DNA of 64,000 nucleotides from the NCBI RefSeq assembly GCF_900105535.1, contig NZ_LT629779.1:3100001-3164000 (forward strand). The letters run 5' to 3'. Under the pieces are notes generated by a model. It was not told where the DNA came from. It worked only from the letters and a program-made list of their open reading frames with translations, and did no database searches. Every line of letters starts with the position of its first letter. Positions within the stretch are counted from its first letter, which is position 1. The translations under genes were made by a program, and so were the position numbers. The DNA comes from Pseudarthrobacter equi. GTDB taxonomy: Bacteria; Actinomycetota; Actinomycetes; Actinomycetales; Micrococcaceae. Below are positions 43,952 through 54,646 of the stretch, in pieces.

Positions 43952-44677
43952 CTAAGCGGTTGCCGCGGCATCATCCGAACGGTAGGCGAGGATCTTTTCT
44001 TCCACCACGGTGTCTCCGGGTTCGCACTCGTGGTCAAGCGTGATCACACCATAGGTCCAGCCGCGCCGCCGGTACACGACGGACGGGGTATTGGTGGCCT
44101 TGTCGACGAACAGATAGAAGTCGTGCCCCACGAGTTCCATGTTGTCCACGGCGTCGTCGAGCGTCAGCGACGCTGCCGGGAAGACCTTCCGGCGGATCAG
44201 GACGGGGGAATCGCCTGCCGGGATATCGTTGTCCACGTCGTAGGGAGACCTGTCGGCGGATGACGCGCTGGCCTCGCTCCGGTGGCTGGCCTCCATGTAA
44301 AGGGGCTCGTGCGCACTGGCCGGTTCGAGGGACGCGGTTGCTTCCCTCACAGCCTTGGGCGTGTGGCGTCCGTGATGGACCTTCTTCCGGTCCTTGGCCC
44401 GGCGCAGGCGTTCAAGCAGCTTGTTGTACGCAAGATCGAAGGCGGCGAACTTGTCGGCAGCGCTGGCTTCGGCGCGGATCACCGGTCCGCGGCCCAGGAC
44501 TGTCACCTCAACGGTCAACTGGTCGCCTGTTTGCCGGGCATTGGTCTCTTTGGAAACCTTGGCATCGACCCGCTGGACTTTGTCCCCCAACGACTCGATC
44601 TTTGAGATCTTCTCCCCGGCATATTCGCGGAACCGGTCTGACACTGTCAGATTTCGTCCGCTGATCATAAACTCCAT
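43952..44677 (-). CDS. hpf: Ribosome hibernation-promoting factor, long form
   Basis: This 241-residue long HPF has an N-terminal S30AE domain (about 2–100; MEFMISGRNLTVSDRFREY) that occupies the mRNA/tRNA channel of the 30S subunit. A linker follows (about 105–180). The C-terminal domain (about 185–235; SLTLDDAVDNMELVGHDFYLF, YGVI) dimerises ribosomes to 100S. The ATG has GGAGGG 5 nt upstream; readings 39 residues longer are not supported. Its 199-bp upstream region holds no gene or clear terminator. In mycobacteria the homologue (Rv3241c) is also beside secA1. Confidence 0.94.
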   Translation of the reverse strand: MEFMISGRNLTVSDRFREYAGEKISKIESLGDKVQRVDAKVSKETNARQTGDQLTVEVTVLGRGPVIRAEASAADKFAAFDLAYNKLLERLRRAKDRKKVHHGRHTPKAVREATASLEPASAHEPLYMEASHRSEASASSADRSPYDVDNDIPAGDSPVLIRRKVFPAASLTLDDAVDNMELVGHDFYLFVDKATNTPSVVYRRRGWTYGVITLDHECEPGDTVVEEKILAYRSDDAAATA

Positions 44678-44876
44678 GGTGCCCTCCAAATGACTTCGGT
44701 GACACGACGGCGGCGCTTCCCTGGGCCGATCTGCCTGACAGTCGAGCCCCTCTCCGAGCCGCCATCGAAAGGTACATTCTGTCTTGGTACCCACAACCGA
44801 CGTTAGTTCATCGTCATCCGTTATTCATCCTTTCCCGGTTTATTTTTTTCTAAGTCGCGGTAGTTTCGCTGCTGGC

Positions 44877-45725
44877 TTAGGATGGGCCGTCCGGGCCGCC
44901 CGAGACCGGCGGACGCGTTGCGGCGAGTACCACCGCCCCTGCCACCCGGACCCCGTCGCGGTGCAGTGCACGCGCGGCTTCGGACAACGTGGAACCGGTG
45001 GTGAGGACGTCGTCGACGATGATGCAGCGCCTCCCGGCCACCCTGCCGCGGGCGCGCCGCCGCACCGTCATGGAGCCCCGGACGCGCCTTGCCCGGTCAC
45101 CCCTGTCGAGGCCTTTCTGGCCGCCGGCCGGCCGGATACCTCCGGGGGTGGCCTTGGCGAGGACGTCCTGCATAACGGCGCCGGGAAGCTGCCGGACGGC
45201 CTCGGCAAGGAGCAGGTGCACGGGGCTGAATCCCCTAGTCAGATAGGCGGCTGAACTGGTGGGAACCGGAACCAGGACATAGGGCCGCCAGTCTCCCGTT
45301 GCCGTCCGCACCGCTTCTGCGAGCGCCCTGCCCAGGCACTTCCGGAGCCGGTGCTGGCCGTGGCGCTTATAGGACAGCAAAGCCTGGGCGAGTTCCTCCC
45401 TGTAGACGCCGGCTGCAACCACCGGCAGCAGGATCCTTCCGTCCACATCTGTCAGCGCGGGTGCGGCAGCTTCGGCACGGAACGGTTGCGCGGTGAGCCG
45501 GCGTACCTGCCGGGAGCAGTGCGGGCAGAGCTGGTGGTCCTCAGCGCCGCAGCCCACACAGTCGGCAGGAATCGCCAGAGCCAGAAAGTCTGCCGCGGCT
45601 CCTGCCACCTGGTCGCCAAACCGAAGGAGGGCGCTCCGATGTTCTGACCGGTGCCTCGCCACGGGTTGGGACGGGAGGAGGTCAGGGTCTGCCCGGCCAC
45701 TGCCGGGCATTGATTCGCTGCTCAC
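44877..45725 (-). CDS. comF: ComF-family phosphoribosyltransferase
   Basis: This 282-residue protein has a zinc ribbon with CVGCG and CPHC (about 56–71), then a type I PRTase fold with the PRPP motif CIIVDDVLTTGST. ComF proteins help DNA uptake in naturally competent bacteria, and their biochemical role is still unclear. The N-terminal 40 residues are extra and charged; a later start is possible. It sits between hpf and lpqB, as Rv3242c does in mycobacteria. No com machinery is in the window. Confidence 0.88.
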   Translation of the reverse strand: MSSESMPGSGRADPDLLPSQPVARHRSEHRSALLRFGDQVAGAAADFLALAIPADCVGCGAEDHQLCPHCSRQVRRLTAQPFRAEAAAPALTDVDGRILLPVVAAGVYREELAQALLSYKRHGQHRLRKCLGRALAEAVRTATGDWRPYVLVPVPTSSAAYLTRGFSPVHLLLAEAVRQLPGAVMQDVLAKATPGGIRPAGGQKGLDRGDRARRVRGSMTVRRRARGRVAGRRCIIVDDVLTTGSTLSEAARALHRDGVRVAGAVVLAATRPPVSGGPDGPS

Positions 45726-45827
45726 GGCTCAACGATTCCTGCAGCCGGCAGCAAAGGAAAGCAGCACCAGGGCCTATGTGGACCCAGACCACACCGCGTT
45801 ACCCATGGGCCTCAGTACCTGCAGCCC

Positions 45828-47543
45828 CTACCCCGGGTACGAAGGATCGATGGGGCCCTTGATCTGCGGCGACCATCCGTTCCCAAGCCGCTGGAAGATA
45901 CCCTCTGACGATTGCCCGTAGATCTCCTCCTGCCCGTTTCCTGCGCTGAGCGCCACCAGGCCCGGCCAGGGAGCGAGCTGCTGGGGCTGGCCCGAGGTGA
46001 GGGAGAGCAGTTCCGGCGTCACGTTGGCTGCCGCCGCGCCCTTCATGACCACCACCGTAGAGTCGTTGACCCAGGCACCCTGGTCCGGGTTGCTGTCGGT
46101 CGCCAGGGTGGTCGGCTGGGTCAGTTCACGGGGTGTCCCGTCACCGCCGCGGATGATCCCGGCGACCTGGACCCGGGTCTTGCCGTTCTGTTCGGAGATG
46201 ACCAGCGCACGGACGCCTTCCCGGGAAACCCGGAATTCCTTGACGGACCGTCCCGCCAGCCAGGCCGGCGCCAGCGTCACCGACGGAACCGAAGCCCCTT
46301 CAGCGACTCCGGTGGGGCGGAAGGCCACCACTTCGGTGGCCCCGTTTCCCCCGGGCCCGGCCGACCATACCCAGTCGTTGAGGCTGAAGGAGGGCCGGCT
46401 CAGTGTGCTCCGGGTCGTCAGGGCGCGGGCCGGCTGGCCCGGGTTGATGCTGTACAGGGTTGTTCGGCTCTCATTGAGGAAGGCAGCGGTCTGCGAGACC
46501 GGGGATTCCGCAGGAAACCGTGGGTCCAGGGCGGAGACGGGCTGCATATCCGGAAGAGGCGAAATCCTGTTGTTTTCGTACCGCACCAGTTCATTGCCGC
46601 TGACGGCGATCTGGCGCGAGGGGGCGCTCTTGTCCTGGACCGGCGGGAGGACCGAGCCGTTGTCCTCCACCCTCACCAGGTCCTGGTTGGCCCGCAGCTC
46701 GACATTCACGACGTCGGGCTGGCTGCGGAACGTCAGGGTGAGCTGCATCTGCATCCGAAGGCGGTCCTCCGGGGATGTCTCAGTGAGTTCCTTGGCCGTC
46801 AGGTCCACCTGTGCGGCTCCCGAGACTACGGGAACGGACTCACGGGCGAGCTTGATGCCAGACGGGAAGGCGCTGGCCACCGCGCCGCGAAGGTAGGGGG
46901 CCGGCCCCGCCAGCAGGGCACTTGTCATGGCCTTGACCGTCTTGTTCCTGATGAACCAGCGGACGTCGGGGACGGCGTAAGTGAACGTGGGGTCGTAGAA
47001 GTAGATGGGATAGGCGCCGTAGATCACCTTGAACGTTTCCTCGGCGATGGCGGTCCCGTCCGGTATTGCAGAGATACGCCATTCCCCGTCCACCTGGGTA
47101 ACGGTGACGGGGATCCGTTCCACGGTGCCTTCCGGGGACTGGGTGGTGATCCCGTCGGCGTCGACGGTGTAGGCCACATCCAATTCATAGTTGTAGACGT
47201 TTTCGGTGCCTGTGGCCACCACGCGCGCGTCCCGGTATACGAGGGCACGCTGGTCCGGCTTCCAGGACACGGACGAGGCCTGCGTGAGGTACTGGCGGGC
47301 CACGGCGTAGTCGTCCTCGTAGCCGCTGCCGGCGCGGTAGAAGTAGTCGATAATGGTTTCCGGTGATGCGCCCGGTTGCGGTGCAGCCGGGAGGAAGACC
47401 GGCGCGTTCAGGTTGCCGGCGCTGCCTTCGCTGCTCTTGCCGACCGGTCCCGAGATGGGGATCCGGGCGCAGCCTGCCAGCACCACAACCAGCAGAGCCA
47501 GCAGGAAAGCACCGAGCTGTGCCGGACGGCCGCGGCCGGTCAT
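45828..47543 (-). CDS. lpqB: Lipoprotein LpqB, MtrB partner
   Basis: This 571-residue lipoprotein has a signal peptide ending in the lipobox LAGC (C25). A GerMN domain lies near 180–300, and a beta-propeller-like C-terminal half follows. LpqB is reported to bind the extracytoplasmic part of MtrB and tune MtrA signalling. The ATG lies inside the mtrB stop (ATGA overlap) with GGAG upstream; in-frame longer readings run into mtrB. So mtrA–mtrB–lpqB form one unit. Confidence 0.95.
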   Translation of the reverse strand: MTGRGRPAQLGAFLLALLVVVLAGCARIPISGPVGKSSEGSAGNLNAPVFLPAAPQPGASPETIIDYFYRAGSGYEDDYAVARQYLTQASSVSWKPDQRALVYRDARVVATGTENVYNYELDVAYTVDADGITTQSPEGTVERIPVTVTQVDGEWRISAIPDGTAIAEETFKVIYGAYPIYFYDPTFTYAVPDVRWFIRNKTVKAMTSALLAGPAPYLRGAVASAFPSGIKLARESVPVVSGAAQVDLTAKELTETSPEDRLRMQMQLTLTFRSQPDVVNVELRANQDLVRVEDNGSVLPPVQDKSAPSRQIAVSGNELVRYENNRISPLPDMQPVSALDPRFPAESPVSQTAAFLNESRTTLYSINPGQPARALTTRSTLSRPSFSLNDWVWSAGPGGNGATEVVAFRPTGVAEGASVPSVTLAPAWLAGRSVKEFRVSREGVRALVISEQNGKTRVQVAGIIRGGDGTPRELTQPTTLATDSNPDQGAWVNDSTVVVMKGAAAANVTPELLSLTSGQPQQLAPWPGLVALSAGNGQEEIYGQSSEGIFQRLGNGWSPQIKGPIDPSYPG

Positions 47544-49522
47544 GGGTTCTCCTTCGTCGTCGGCACCGGCGCCAACCGCGCCGCTCCGGTTTCCAGGACC
47601 AGGATGTTCCTGGTGTCGGGTTCCCGGGGAACGCTGCCCGGTTCGCCCGTGGTGATGTTGTCTTCGGGTTCGAGCTGCACGGGCGAGTTGCCGATCTCTT
47701 CGCCTTGGCGCAGCGGCAGGGTGAGCCGGAAGTTTGCCCCGCTGCCTTTCCTCCCCCATGCCTGCAGCCAGCCGTTGTGGAGTTTGGTGTCCTCCGCGGC
47801 TATGGACAGTCCCAGGCCGCTGCCGCCGGTGGTCCGGGCGCGGGCAGGGTCCGCGCGCCAGAACCGGTCAAAGACCCGGGCCGCCTCAGCCGGTTCCATG
47901 CCGATGCCATGGTCACGGACAGCGATGCCGACGGCGGTTTCGCTGGCTGCCACAGTGACGGTCACCGGCCTGCCCTCACCGTGTTCGACGGCGTTCAGGA
48001 TCAGGTTCCGCAGGATCCTGTCGATCCGGCGCGCGTCCATGTCCACAACGATGGCCCCGGCTGGTGCACTCAGAACGATCTCTGAGCCGTATTCCGCGGC
48101 TACGGGCGACGCGCCCTCGATAACGTGCGCGATGACGTGGAGGATGTCTTCCGGTTCGGCATCCAGCACGGCCACACCGGCGTCGAAGCGGGAGATCTCC
48201 AGCAGGTCCGAGAGCAGCGACTGAAACCGCTCCACCTGGTTGTAGAGCAACTCGGCAGACCGCTTGTTAATGGGGTCGAAATCGTCACGGGCGTCGTACA
48301 GTACCTCGGCCGCCATCCTGACGGTGGTCAAGGGAGTGCGCAGTTCGTGGGACACGTCGGACACAAAACGCTGCTGCATCTGCGAGAGTGTGGCGAGCTG
48401 GGTGATTTGCTCCTGCAGGCTGGCAGCCATGTGGTTGAACGAGGCGCCCAACCGGGCCACCTCGTCCTCGCCGCGCACCACCATGCGTTCCTGCAATTGC
48501 CCGGCGGCCAGTTTCTCCGACACCATCGCTGCGTGGCTGACCGGGCTGACCACGTTGCGGGTGACGTACCAGGCCACCGCACCGATCAGGAGAACCAGCA
48601 CTGCGCCGCCGGCCCAGAGGACGCTTTGGATCTCGTCCAGGGTCTGCTGCGCCGTGTTGAGGTCATAGATCAGGTACAGCTCATAAACGGTGCCGTTGAA
48701 GGTCACCTTGTTTCCGACGGCGATGCCTGGCCGGTCCTCGGTGCCCACAGGGATCACTGTGGACGCCCAGTACTGGTCCTTGCCGGATTCCTGGACCGCC
48801 TTGCGGAGCTCCGGGGGGATGACACTGACAGTCAGCTGGTCAGAGGCCCGGGATTCCACCCAGCGGTTCCGTGGCTTGGTCTGCTCCGGCATGGCTTCGA
48901 AGACATAGCGGCGCTGGATCACGGAGCCGCGGCCTTCCACCGCGTTCAGGGTGTCGTAGACCAGCGTGATGACGCTTGACTGGTCGGTGACCTGGGCGCC
49001 GTCGAACGTCTCCTGGACCTGCTTGACGTTGTACCGGGTTTCCGATTCGGCCTGCGTCAGCCGTTCCTGGAAAAGGTTGTTGGCGATCTGGTTCGACAGG
49101 TAGGCGCCAACTACGGCGAAGGACGTGACGGCCAGAAGCAGCGTGGTGAGGACAGTCCTGAACTGCAGGGAACGGCGCCAACGCTTCTGCAGGGCGCGTC
49201 CGACGTAGCGCAGTGCCGGCAGGAAACGGAGAATGCCGGTTTTGACCAGCCGGGCCACCCTGAGGCTGACAATGACGGCACGGCGCTGCCAGATCCGCAC
49301 GCGGAAGGCGAACTGCCTGAATCCGGGACTGATGGCATCGGTGTGCTCCGCGGACTGGTGGTGCTGCGCCGTTTGGTGGTGCTGCTGTTCCTGGTGTGGC
49401 TGTGCCACGGCACGCTGTTCCGAATCCGCTGCTTCTCCGGGGGTCGCCTGGGCGGGGACGCCGGACCGGCGTTCCCCGTCGGAGGAAGCGGGGTCAGGCC
49501 CCTGCTTTGTAGCCGACACCAC
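47540..49522 (-). CDS. mtrB: Sensor histidine kinase MtrB
   Basis: This 660-residue kinase has a Gln/His-rich N-terminus (about 40–60) unlike mycobacterial MtrB, a membrane helix (about 121–142), an extracytoplasmic sensor domain (143–300), a second helix (301–321), HAMP, and HisKA with H392 in [14 protein letters not shown]. The ATPase has [18 protein letters not shown] and GGSGLGLS. It phosphorylates MtrA to control wall growth and division. The GTG start falls 29 bp inside mtrA; starts that avoid the overlap are far downstream, so the overlap seems real, though the exact start is uncertain. Confidence 0.95.
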   Translation of the reverse strand: MVSATKQGPDPASSDGERRSGVPAQATPGEAADSEQRAVAQPHQEQQHHQTAQHHQSAEHTDAISPGFRQFAFRVRIWQRRAVIVSLRVARLVKTGILRFLPALRYVGRALQKRWRRSLQFRTVLTTLLLAVTSFAVVGAYLSNQIANNLFQERLTQAESETRYNVKQVQETFDGAQVTDQSSVITLVYDTLNAVEGRGSVIQRRYVFEAMPEQTKPRNRWVESRASDQLTVSVIPPELRKAVQESGKDQYWASTVIPVGTEDRPGIAVGNKVTFNGTVYELYLIYDLNTAQQTLDEIQSVLWAGGAVLVLLIGAVAWYVTRNVVSPVSHAAMVSEKLAAGQLQERMVVRGEDEVARLGASFNHMAASLQEQITQLATLSQMQQRFVSDVSHELRTPLTTVRMAAEVLYDARDDFDPINKRSAELLYNQVERFQSLLSDLLEISRFDAGVAVLDAEPEDILHVIAHVIEGASPVAAEYGSEIVLSAPAGAIVVDMDARRIDRILRNLILNAVEHGEGRPVTVTVAASETAVGIAVRDHGIGMEPAEAARVFDRFWRADPARARTTGGSGLGLSIAAEDTKLHNGWLQAWGRKGSGANFRLTLPLRQGEEIGNSPVQLEPEDNITTGEPGSVPREPDTRNILVLETGAARLAPVPTTKENP

Positions 49523-50168
49523 GCACCGTCAATACAACTTCCGGAGCTTCCGGGTCCTGCTCGATCTTGGACCGCAGGCGCTGGACATGGACGTTGACCA
49601 GGCGGGTGTCTGCCGCGTGGCGGTAACCCCATACCTGTTCAAGCAGCAGTTCACGGGTGAAAACCTGCCACGGCTTGCGGGCAAGGGCCACCAGCAGGTC
49701 GAATTCCAGCGGCGTCAGGGAGATCCGTTCGCTCCCGCGGCTTACCGTGTGCCCGGCAACGTCAATGGTGATGTCCGCGATCCGCAGAGTTTCCGGTGCC
49801 TTCTGGTCTCCCGGGCGGAGCCTGGCCCGCACCCGTGCCACGAGTTCGGCGGGCTTGAACGGTTTTGGCACGTAATCATCGGCCCCGGATTCAAGGCCCC
49901 GGACGACGTCGGACGTGTCCGCCTTAGCGGTGAGCATGACGATGGGCACGTCCGACTCAGCGCGGACCTGCCGGCAGACCTCGATGCCGTCCACCCCGGG
50001 GAGCATAAGGTCCAGCAGGACCAGGTCCGGCCGCGATGACCGGAAGATGTCAAGCGCCTGGGCGCCGTCCGCGCAGAAGACGGGTTCAAAGCCGTCATTG
50101 CGAAGAACAATTCCAATCATTTCGGCCAGCGCTTCGTCATCGTCAACCACCAGAATGCGTGCCTTCAT
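49494..50168 (-). CDS. mtrA: Response regulator MtrA
   Basis: This 224-residue OmpR/PhoB-family regulator has a receiver domain with phosphoacceptor D53 (LLDLMLPGVDG) and acidic D10/D11, the K in VPKPFKP, and a winged-helix domain (about 125–224) with LTPLEFDLLVALA and VNVHVQRLRSKIE. MtrA is essential in mycobacteria and acts on replication, wall hydrolases and division. AAGGGA lies about 11 nt before the ATG. The 180-bp divergent region to the next rightward gene presumably holds both promoters. Confidence 0.97.
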   Translation of the reverse strand: MKARILVVDDDEALAEMIGIVLRNDGFEPVFCADGAQALDIFRSSRPDLVLLDLMLPGVDGIEVCRQVRAESDVPIVMLTAKADTSDVVRGLESGADDYVPKPFKPAELVARVRARLRPGDQKAPETLRIADITIDVAGHTVSRGSERISLTPLEFDLLVALARKPWQVFTRELLLEQVWGYRHAADTRLVNVHVQRLRSKIEQDPEAPEVVLTVRGVGYKAGA

Positions 50169-50348
50169 AGTTATATATTCCCTTATCAGGGGGGCTTTGT
50201 CCTGTTGAGCGGCTTCGGCATGGCGGAACGCTAGGACGTCCGACGCCGGAACTATAGGCTGGGACCGTGCCGGACCTTCCCGGCGGCTTACGGCTGTCAG
50301 GGCCCGGCCGCGGGACAACGGTGCGGCCGGAATGGGGGAAGGAAGAGC

Positions 50349-51830
50349 GTGGCAGGACAGGATTCAGGCCGGGAGGAACCGGCCGGAGCGGAGCAGCCCT
50401 CCGACGGTTCCCGGGAACCGCGGCCAGGCCAAAGCCAGCACGGCAGCGGCGGGAACCAGCGGAGCCGGAGCGATGACGGATGGGTGGCTCCGAACCGGGA
50501 AACTGCCGGCGAAGGCAAGGGGACGTGGGGTGGCACCCCGTCGTGGGGTCCCCCCGGGCCATGGTCCCAGCAGCCGGGCGGCAGCCCAGACCAACCAGGC
50601 CAAGCCCAGCCGGGGCCGGGCCAACCGCCGTACGGACAGCAGGCCCCGTGGAACGGTCCCCCGCCGGCTTACCCGGGCGCAGCTTATCCGCAGCAGCCCT
50701 ACGGAACGCCCTATGCACCCGGCTCCGGGAACCAGTACGGCAACCAGTTTGGGAGCCCCTACGGACAGCCCCGCTATGTTGCCCCACCTAAGCCCGGCAT
50801 CGTTCCGCTGCGGCCACTGATGTTCGGCGAAATCCTTGACGGCTCCTTCCAGGCCATCCGCCGGAACCCGAAAGCCATGCTGGGTGCCGCCCTGCTGGCG
50901 CAATCGCTCTCGGCGATACTCGCCGCCGTCGTCACGGCCGTGTCCGCCACATCTGCCGGCTCCATCGAAGCCTGGGTGGAGGGCGCCAGTCCCGCGGACT
51001 TGGCCGGAGTGGGATTCGGCTTCGCCGGCGCCATCCTGGTGGCCAGTATCCTGACGCTCGTTATTTCTGCGGTGCTGCAGGGCGCCATGGTGGTGCCGGT
51101 GGCCCGCTCGATCCTCAACAGGCCCACAGGGTTCCGCCAGATGTGGGCCCTCGCCAAGTCCAGGGCCGGTGCGCTGATTGGCCTCGCTGCGCTGCTGATG
51201 GCAGCCGTGCTGCTTGCTTTCGTGATATTCGGTGGCGTGGCGTTCGCGCTCATCGCCGGCACCGACCGGGCAGCCGGGGCGCTGTTCCTGATTCCCCTTG
51301 TCCCTGCCTTCATTGCAGTGTTTGCCTGGATTGCCATCAAGGTCATGGTGGCCCCGGCCGCGGTGGTCATCGAGGAAGTGGGTCCGATCGCCGCCCTCCG
51401 CCGGTCCTGGCAACTGACCCGCGCCAACTGGTGGCGGATCTTCGGAATGACCCTGGTGGTAAGTCTTCTTGTGGGCGTGATCAGCCAGGTGGTGATGATC
51501 CCGGTCAGCCTGCTGACCAGTTTCCTCGGCACCGTGGTCTCACCCCACGGCGGATCCGGGCAGGACGCGGGGATGGCGGTGGCTATAGGCATCGCCACCG
51601 CTGTCCTCGGCGCCCTGGTGGGCGCGCTGGGTTACGCGTTCCAGACGTCGGTGATGGCCTTGCTGTACATGGACCTCCGCATGCGGAAGGACGGCCTGGA
51701 CATCACACTCCTCCGCCTGCTCGAGACGGGCGCTGATCCCGACGGCGTTCCAGGCCGGGGTGCGGCATTCACCGCACCGGGCCACGGTTCCCAGGGACCG
51801 TCCGGAAGTGCATGGCCGGATGTCCGCTGA
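50349..51830 (+). CDS. Multi-pass membrane protein, GPDPase-membrane-domain-like
   Basis: This 493-residue protein begins with about 140 disordered residues rich in Gly, Pro and Gln (repeats of PGQ, PYG). About six membrane helices follow (170–430), including the LRPLMFGEILDGSFQAIRRNP start typical of the glycerophosphoryl diester phosphodiesterase membrane domain. The catalytic phosphodiesterase is absent. The GTG start has GGAAGGAAG upstream. It heads a rightward operon; the next gene overlaps it by 11 bp. A scaffold or transport role near the envelope is likely, but unproven. Confidence 0.8.
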   Translation: MAGQDSGREEPAGAEQPSDGSREPRPGQSQHGSGGNQRSRSDDGWVAPNRETAGEGKGTWGGTPSWGPPGPWSQQPGGSPDQPGQAQPGPGQPPYGQQAPWNGPPPAYPGAAYPQQPYGTPYAPGSGNQYGNQFGSPYGQPRYVAPPKPGIVPLRPLMFGEILDGSFQAIRRNPKAMLGAALLAQSLSAILAAVVTAVSATSAGSIEAWVEGASPADLAGVGFGFAGAILVASILTLVISAVLQGAMVVPVARSILNRPTGFRQMWALAKSRAGALIGLAALLMAAVLLAFVIFGGVAFALIAGTDRAAGALFLIPLVPAFIAVFAWIAIKVMVAPAAVVIEEVGPIAALRRSWQLTRANWWRIFGMTLVVSLLVGVISQVVMIPVSLLTSFLGTVVSPHGGSGQDAGMAVAIGIATAVLGALVGALGYAFQTSVMALLYMDLRMRKDGLDITLLRLLETGADPDGVPGRGAAFTAPGHGSQGPSGSAWPDVR

Positions 51831-52467
51831 ACCCCCGGTGCTTCCCGACGCGGACAAGGCACGCAGGTGGGCCGCGGAGGAGCTGGCAAAGCCTGAGTAC
51901 CGGGACGTTGAGCCGTCCTGGCTGGAGACCGCGTGGCGGAACTTCCTCGAGTGGCTGGGTTCCCTGGACGGGCCCTCGGGTCCTGCCGGGTCGGTTCCCA
52001 CCCCGGTCATAGGCATCGTTATCGTCCTGGTCCTGGCCGTGGCCATTGTCCTGGCCCGCCCACGGCTCAACCCGGCCGCCCGGAAGCCGAAGGATGTCTT
52101 TGGTGCTGACAGCACCCTCAGTTCCACCGACTACCGCCAGCGCGCCGCTGAGGCCGCGGCCGCCGGAAAGTGGGACGACGCCGTCGTCGACCGTTTCCGT
52201 GCCCTGGTGCGCTCCGCCGAGGACAGGGCCGTCATCGATCCGCAGCCGGGCCGGACCGCGGATGAAGCCGCACGCGAACTCTCCGTGCCGTTCAGCGCTG
52301 AGGCGCAGCGGCTGGCCCAGGCAGCCGCTGCCTTCGACGCGGTCCGCTACGGCAACAGGCCTGCCGGCAGCGCGGAGTACCAGGACATGGTCCGGCTCGA
52401 CGACGCCCTGGCGGCAGCCAAGCCCGAACGTCCTGTGGACCGGAATCAGCCGGCGGTCCTGCCATGA
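51820..52467 (+). CDS. DUF4129-domain membrane protein
   Basis: This 215-residue protein has one membrane helix (about 53–75, VIGIVIVLVLAVAIVLA) and a C-terminal DUF4129 domain (about 100–200; YRQRAAEAAAAGKWDDAVVDRFRALVR). DUF4129 proteins are often encoded with MoxR and DUF58 genes. The ATG overlaps the end of the upstream gene, and its stop overlaps the next start. Its function is unknown; the domain may be a transglutaminase-linked helper in the operon's membrane complex. Confidence 0.82.
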   Translation: MSAEPPVLPDADKARRWAAEELAKPEYRDVEPSWLETAWRNFLEWLGSLDGPSGPAGSVPTPVIGIVIVLVLAVAIVLARPRLNPAARKPKDVFGADSTLSSTDYRQRAAEAAAAGKWDDAVVDRFRALVRSAEDRAVIDPQPGRTADEAARELSVPFSAEAQRLAQAAAAFDAVRYGNRPAGSAEYQDMVRLDDALAAAKPERPVDRNQPAVLP

Positions 52468-53654
52468 CCGGACCCGCGACGGTGGCTGCCCGGGAAGCGG
52501 TCGCGGGGCAAGCTACCCGTCGGTCCTTCCGGGCCCGGCTGCGCCGCCACCGGGGAGTGGCAGCATTCGGCGCGCTGGTGGCCGTCGGGCTGGGCCTGGT
52601 GATTTGGGGCCAGTTGGCGCCCAAGGGAGACGTCGTCCCGCTGTCCGTGAGCAATGCCGGTCCCGGCGGCGCCCGCGCCATCGCCCAAATCCTTGGCAAC
52701 CACGGGGTGCAGGTCCACGACGTCCGGAACTACGACGCTGCAATGGCTGCCCTGGACGGCAGTTCGTCCGCTACCCTCCTGCTTTACGACCGGAACGGAG
52801 CCCTGGACGAGGAGCGCCTCCGTGACCTCGCGGACTCAAGTGCCCGGGTGGTGGTGGTCTCACCACGCCTCGAGACGCTCCGCGCCCTGGACAGTGACAT
52901 CCGGCAGGCAGGCGTTGTGCCGGACGGCACGCCCGCGCTGGACCCCGGCTGCTCCCTCCCGGATGCGCGGGCGGCAGGCCAGGTCACCGGCGGGTCAGGA
53001 TTCGTGTACGACGGCGGGACCACCTGTTTCCGCCCGTCCGGCTCGGCCGCCGGGGTGCTCGCGGCCAGCACTGACGGCAGGCTGGTGGTCCTCGGCAGCA
53101 CCGCAGTCCTGGGAAACGAGCGGCTGGACGAACTGGGAAATGCCGCCCTCGGGCTGCGGCTGCTGGGTGGCTCGCCTGACCTCGTGTGGTACCTGCCGTC
53201 CGTGGAGGACATGGACCTCACCGGATCGCCGCGGACCCTCGACGAGTTGGCACCGGACTGGGTGCGCTTCCTGGGCCCATGGCTGGTTGTCGTCGCCCTC
53301 GCCGCCATCGCCTGGCGCGGCCGGAGGCACGGGCCGTTGGTCTTCGAGCCCCTTCCCGTCGTGGTCAAGGCGGTGGAGACTGCCGAGGGCCGCGCCCGGC
53401 TCTACCACGATTACCGGGCCCTGGATCAGGCCCGGGACAACCTGCGCGCGGGCACGTTGTCCCGCCTCGCCGTAGCCCTCCGGCTTGGTCCGGGAGCCAC
53501 CGCTGAGGCCATCGTTGATGCCACGGCACGGCACTTGGCTACGCCTGCATCCACGGTCAGCGGCCTTATCAATGAACATCCCCGCAGCGAGGCCCGCCTG
53601 GTGGCCTGGGCCCGGGAACTGCACACCCTGGAGAAAGAGGTCAAAAGACGATGA
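52464..53654 (+). CDS. DUF4350-domain membrane protein
   Basis: This 396-residue protein has a signal-anchor helix near the N-terminus (about 33–52), a periplasmic DUF4350 domain (about 60–240) resembling a glutamine-amidotransferase fold (LLLYDRNGALDEERLRDLADS), a second helix (about 275–290, WLVVVALAAIAW), and a charged cytoplasmic tail. It sits between the DUF4129 and MoxR genes with 4-bp overlaps on both sides. No enzymatic motif is evident. Confidence 0.82.
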   Translation: MTGPATVAAREAVAGQATRRSFRARLRRHRGVAAFGALVAVGLGLVIWGQLAPKGDVVPLSVSNAGPGGARAIAQILGNHGVQVHDVRNYDAAMAALDGSSSATLLLYDRNGALDEERLRDLADSSARVVVVSPRLETLRALDSDIRQAGVVPDGTPALDPGCSLPDARAAGQVTGGSGFVYDGGTTCFRPSGSAAGVLAASTDGRLVVLGSTAVLGNERLDELGNAALGLRLLGGSPDLVWYLPSVEDMDLTGSPRTLDELAPDWVRFLGPWLVVVALAAIAWRGRRHGPLVFEPLPVVVKAVETAEGRARLYHDYRALDQARDNLRAGTLSRLAVALRLGPGATAEAIVDATARHLATPASTVSGLINEHPRSEARLVAWARELHTLEKEVKRR

Positions 53655-54646
53655 GTGAACATGGCAGCGGCCAGCAGGTCCTTGACCCGATGGAGCACGA
53701 TTCCGCCCGGCAGGCGCTCCTGGATGTCCGGCATGAAGTGGCCAAAGCCGTGGTGGGACAGGACGCTACCGTCACCGGCCTGCTGATAGCCCTGCTGTCG
53801 CAAGGCCATGTCCTCTTAGAGGGGGTGCCCGGCGTTGCCAAGACCCTGCTGGTGCGGGCATTGTCCGCGGCACTGGATCTGGAGACCAAGCGGGTCCAGT
53901 TCACCCCGGACCTCATGCCCGGCGACGTGACAGGGTCGCTGGTCTACGATTCCCACACGTCCGAATTTACGTTCCGGGAGGGGCCGGTCTTCACCAACCT
54001 GCTGCTGGCCGACGAAATCAACAGGACCCCGCCCAAGACGCAGGCTTCGCTGCTCGAAGCCATGGAAGAACGCCAGGTCTCGGTGGACGGGGAGCCCCGC
54101 CCTTTGCCGACGCCCTTCCTGGTTGCCGCCACGCAGAACCCGGTGGAGTACGAGGGGACCTATCCCCTCCCGGAGGCGCAGCTGGACCGGTTCCTGCTCA
54201 AGCTCACCATGCCGTTGCCGGAGCGCGGAGACGAGATGGAAGTCATCAGGCGCCACGCGGCGGGTTTCGACCCCCGGGACCTGGCAGCGGCGGGTGTGCG
54301 TCCCGTAGCGGATGCCCGTGACCTGGAGCGGGCCAGGCAGGCAGTGGCCACCGTGGACGTAGCCCCCGAAATCATCGGATACATCGTTGACCTCGTGCGG
54401 GCTACCCGGACTGCCCCGTCCTTCCTGCTGGGTGTATCGCCGCGCGGGGCGACAGCACTACTCAACACGTCCCGGGCCTGGGCATGGCTGTCCGGCCGGA
54501 CGTTCGTCACGCCGGACGACGTCAAGGCGCTCGCCCTCCCCTGCCTGCGGCACCGGGTGGCCTTGCAGCCGGAAGCACAGATGGACGGGGTGCAGGTGGA
54601 TGATGTGCTGGGCAGCATCCTGGCGTCGGTCCCCGTTCCGCGCTGA
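53651..54646 (+). CDS. moxR: MoxR-family AAA ATPase
   Basis: This 331-residue AAA+ ATPase has Walker A GVPGVAKT (58–65), Walker B LLADEINR, sensor ATQNP and the MEERQVSVDG insert. MoxR proteins act as chaperone-like motors, often for von Willebrand-factor-A partners; here the DUF58 protein next door is the likely client. Start and stop overlap both neighbours (GATGA, TGATG), so expression is coupled. What the complex matures is not known. Confidence 0.93.
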   Translation: MSEHGSGQQVLDPMEHDSARQALLDVRHEVAKAVVGQDATVTGLLIALLSQGHVLLEGVPGVAKTLLVRALSAALDLETKRVQFTPDLMPGDVTGSLVYDSHTSEFTFREGPVFTNLLLADEINRTPPKTQASLLEAMEERQVSVDGEPRPLPTPFLVAATQNPVEYEGTYPLPEAQLDRFLLKLTMPLPERGDEMEVIRRHAAGFDPRDLAAAGVRPVADARDLERARQAVATVDVAPEIIGYIVDLVRATRTAPSFLLGVSPRGATALLNTSRAWAWLSGRTFVTPDDVKALALPCLRHRVALQPEAQMDGVQVDDVLGSILASVPVPR

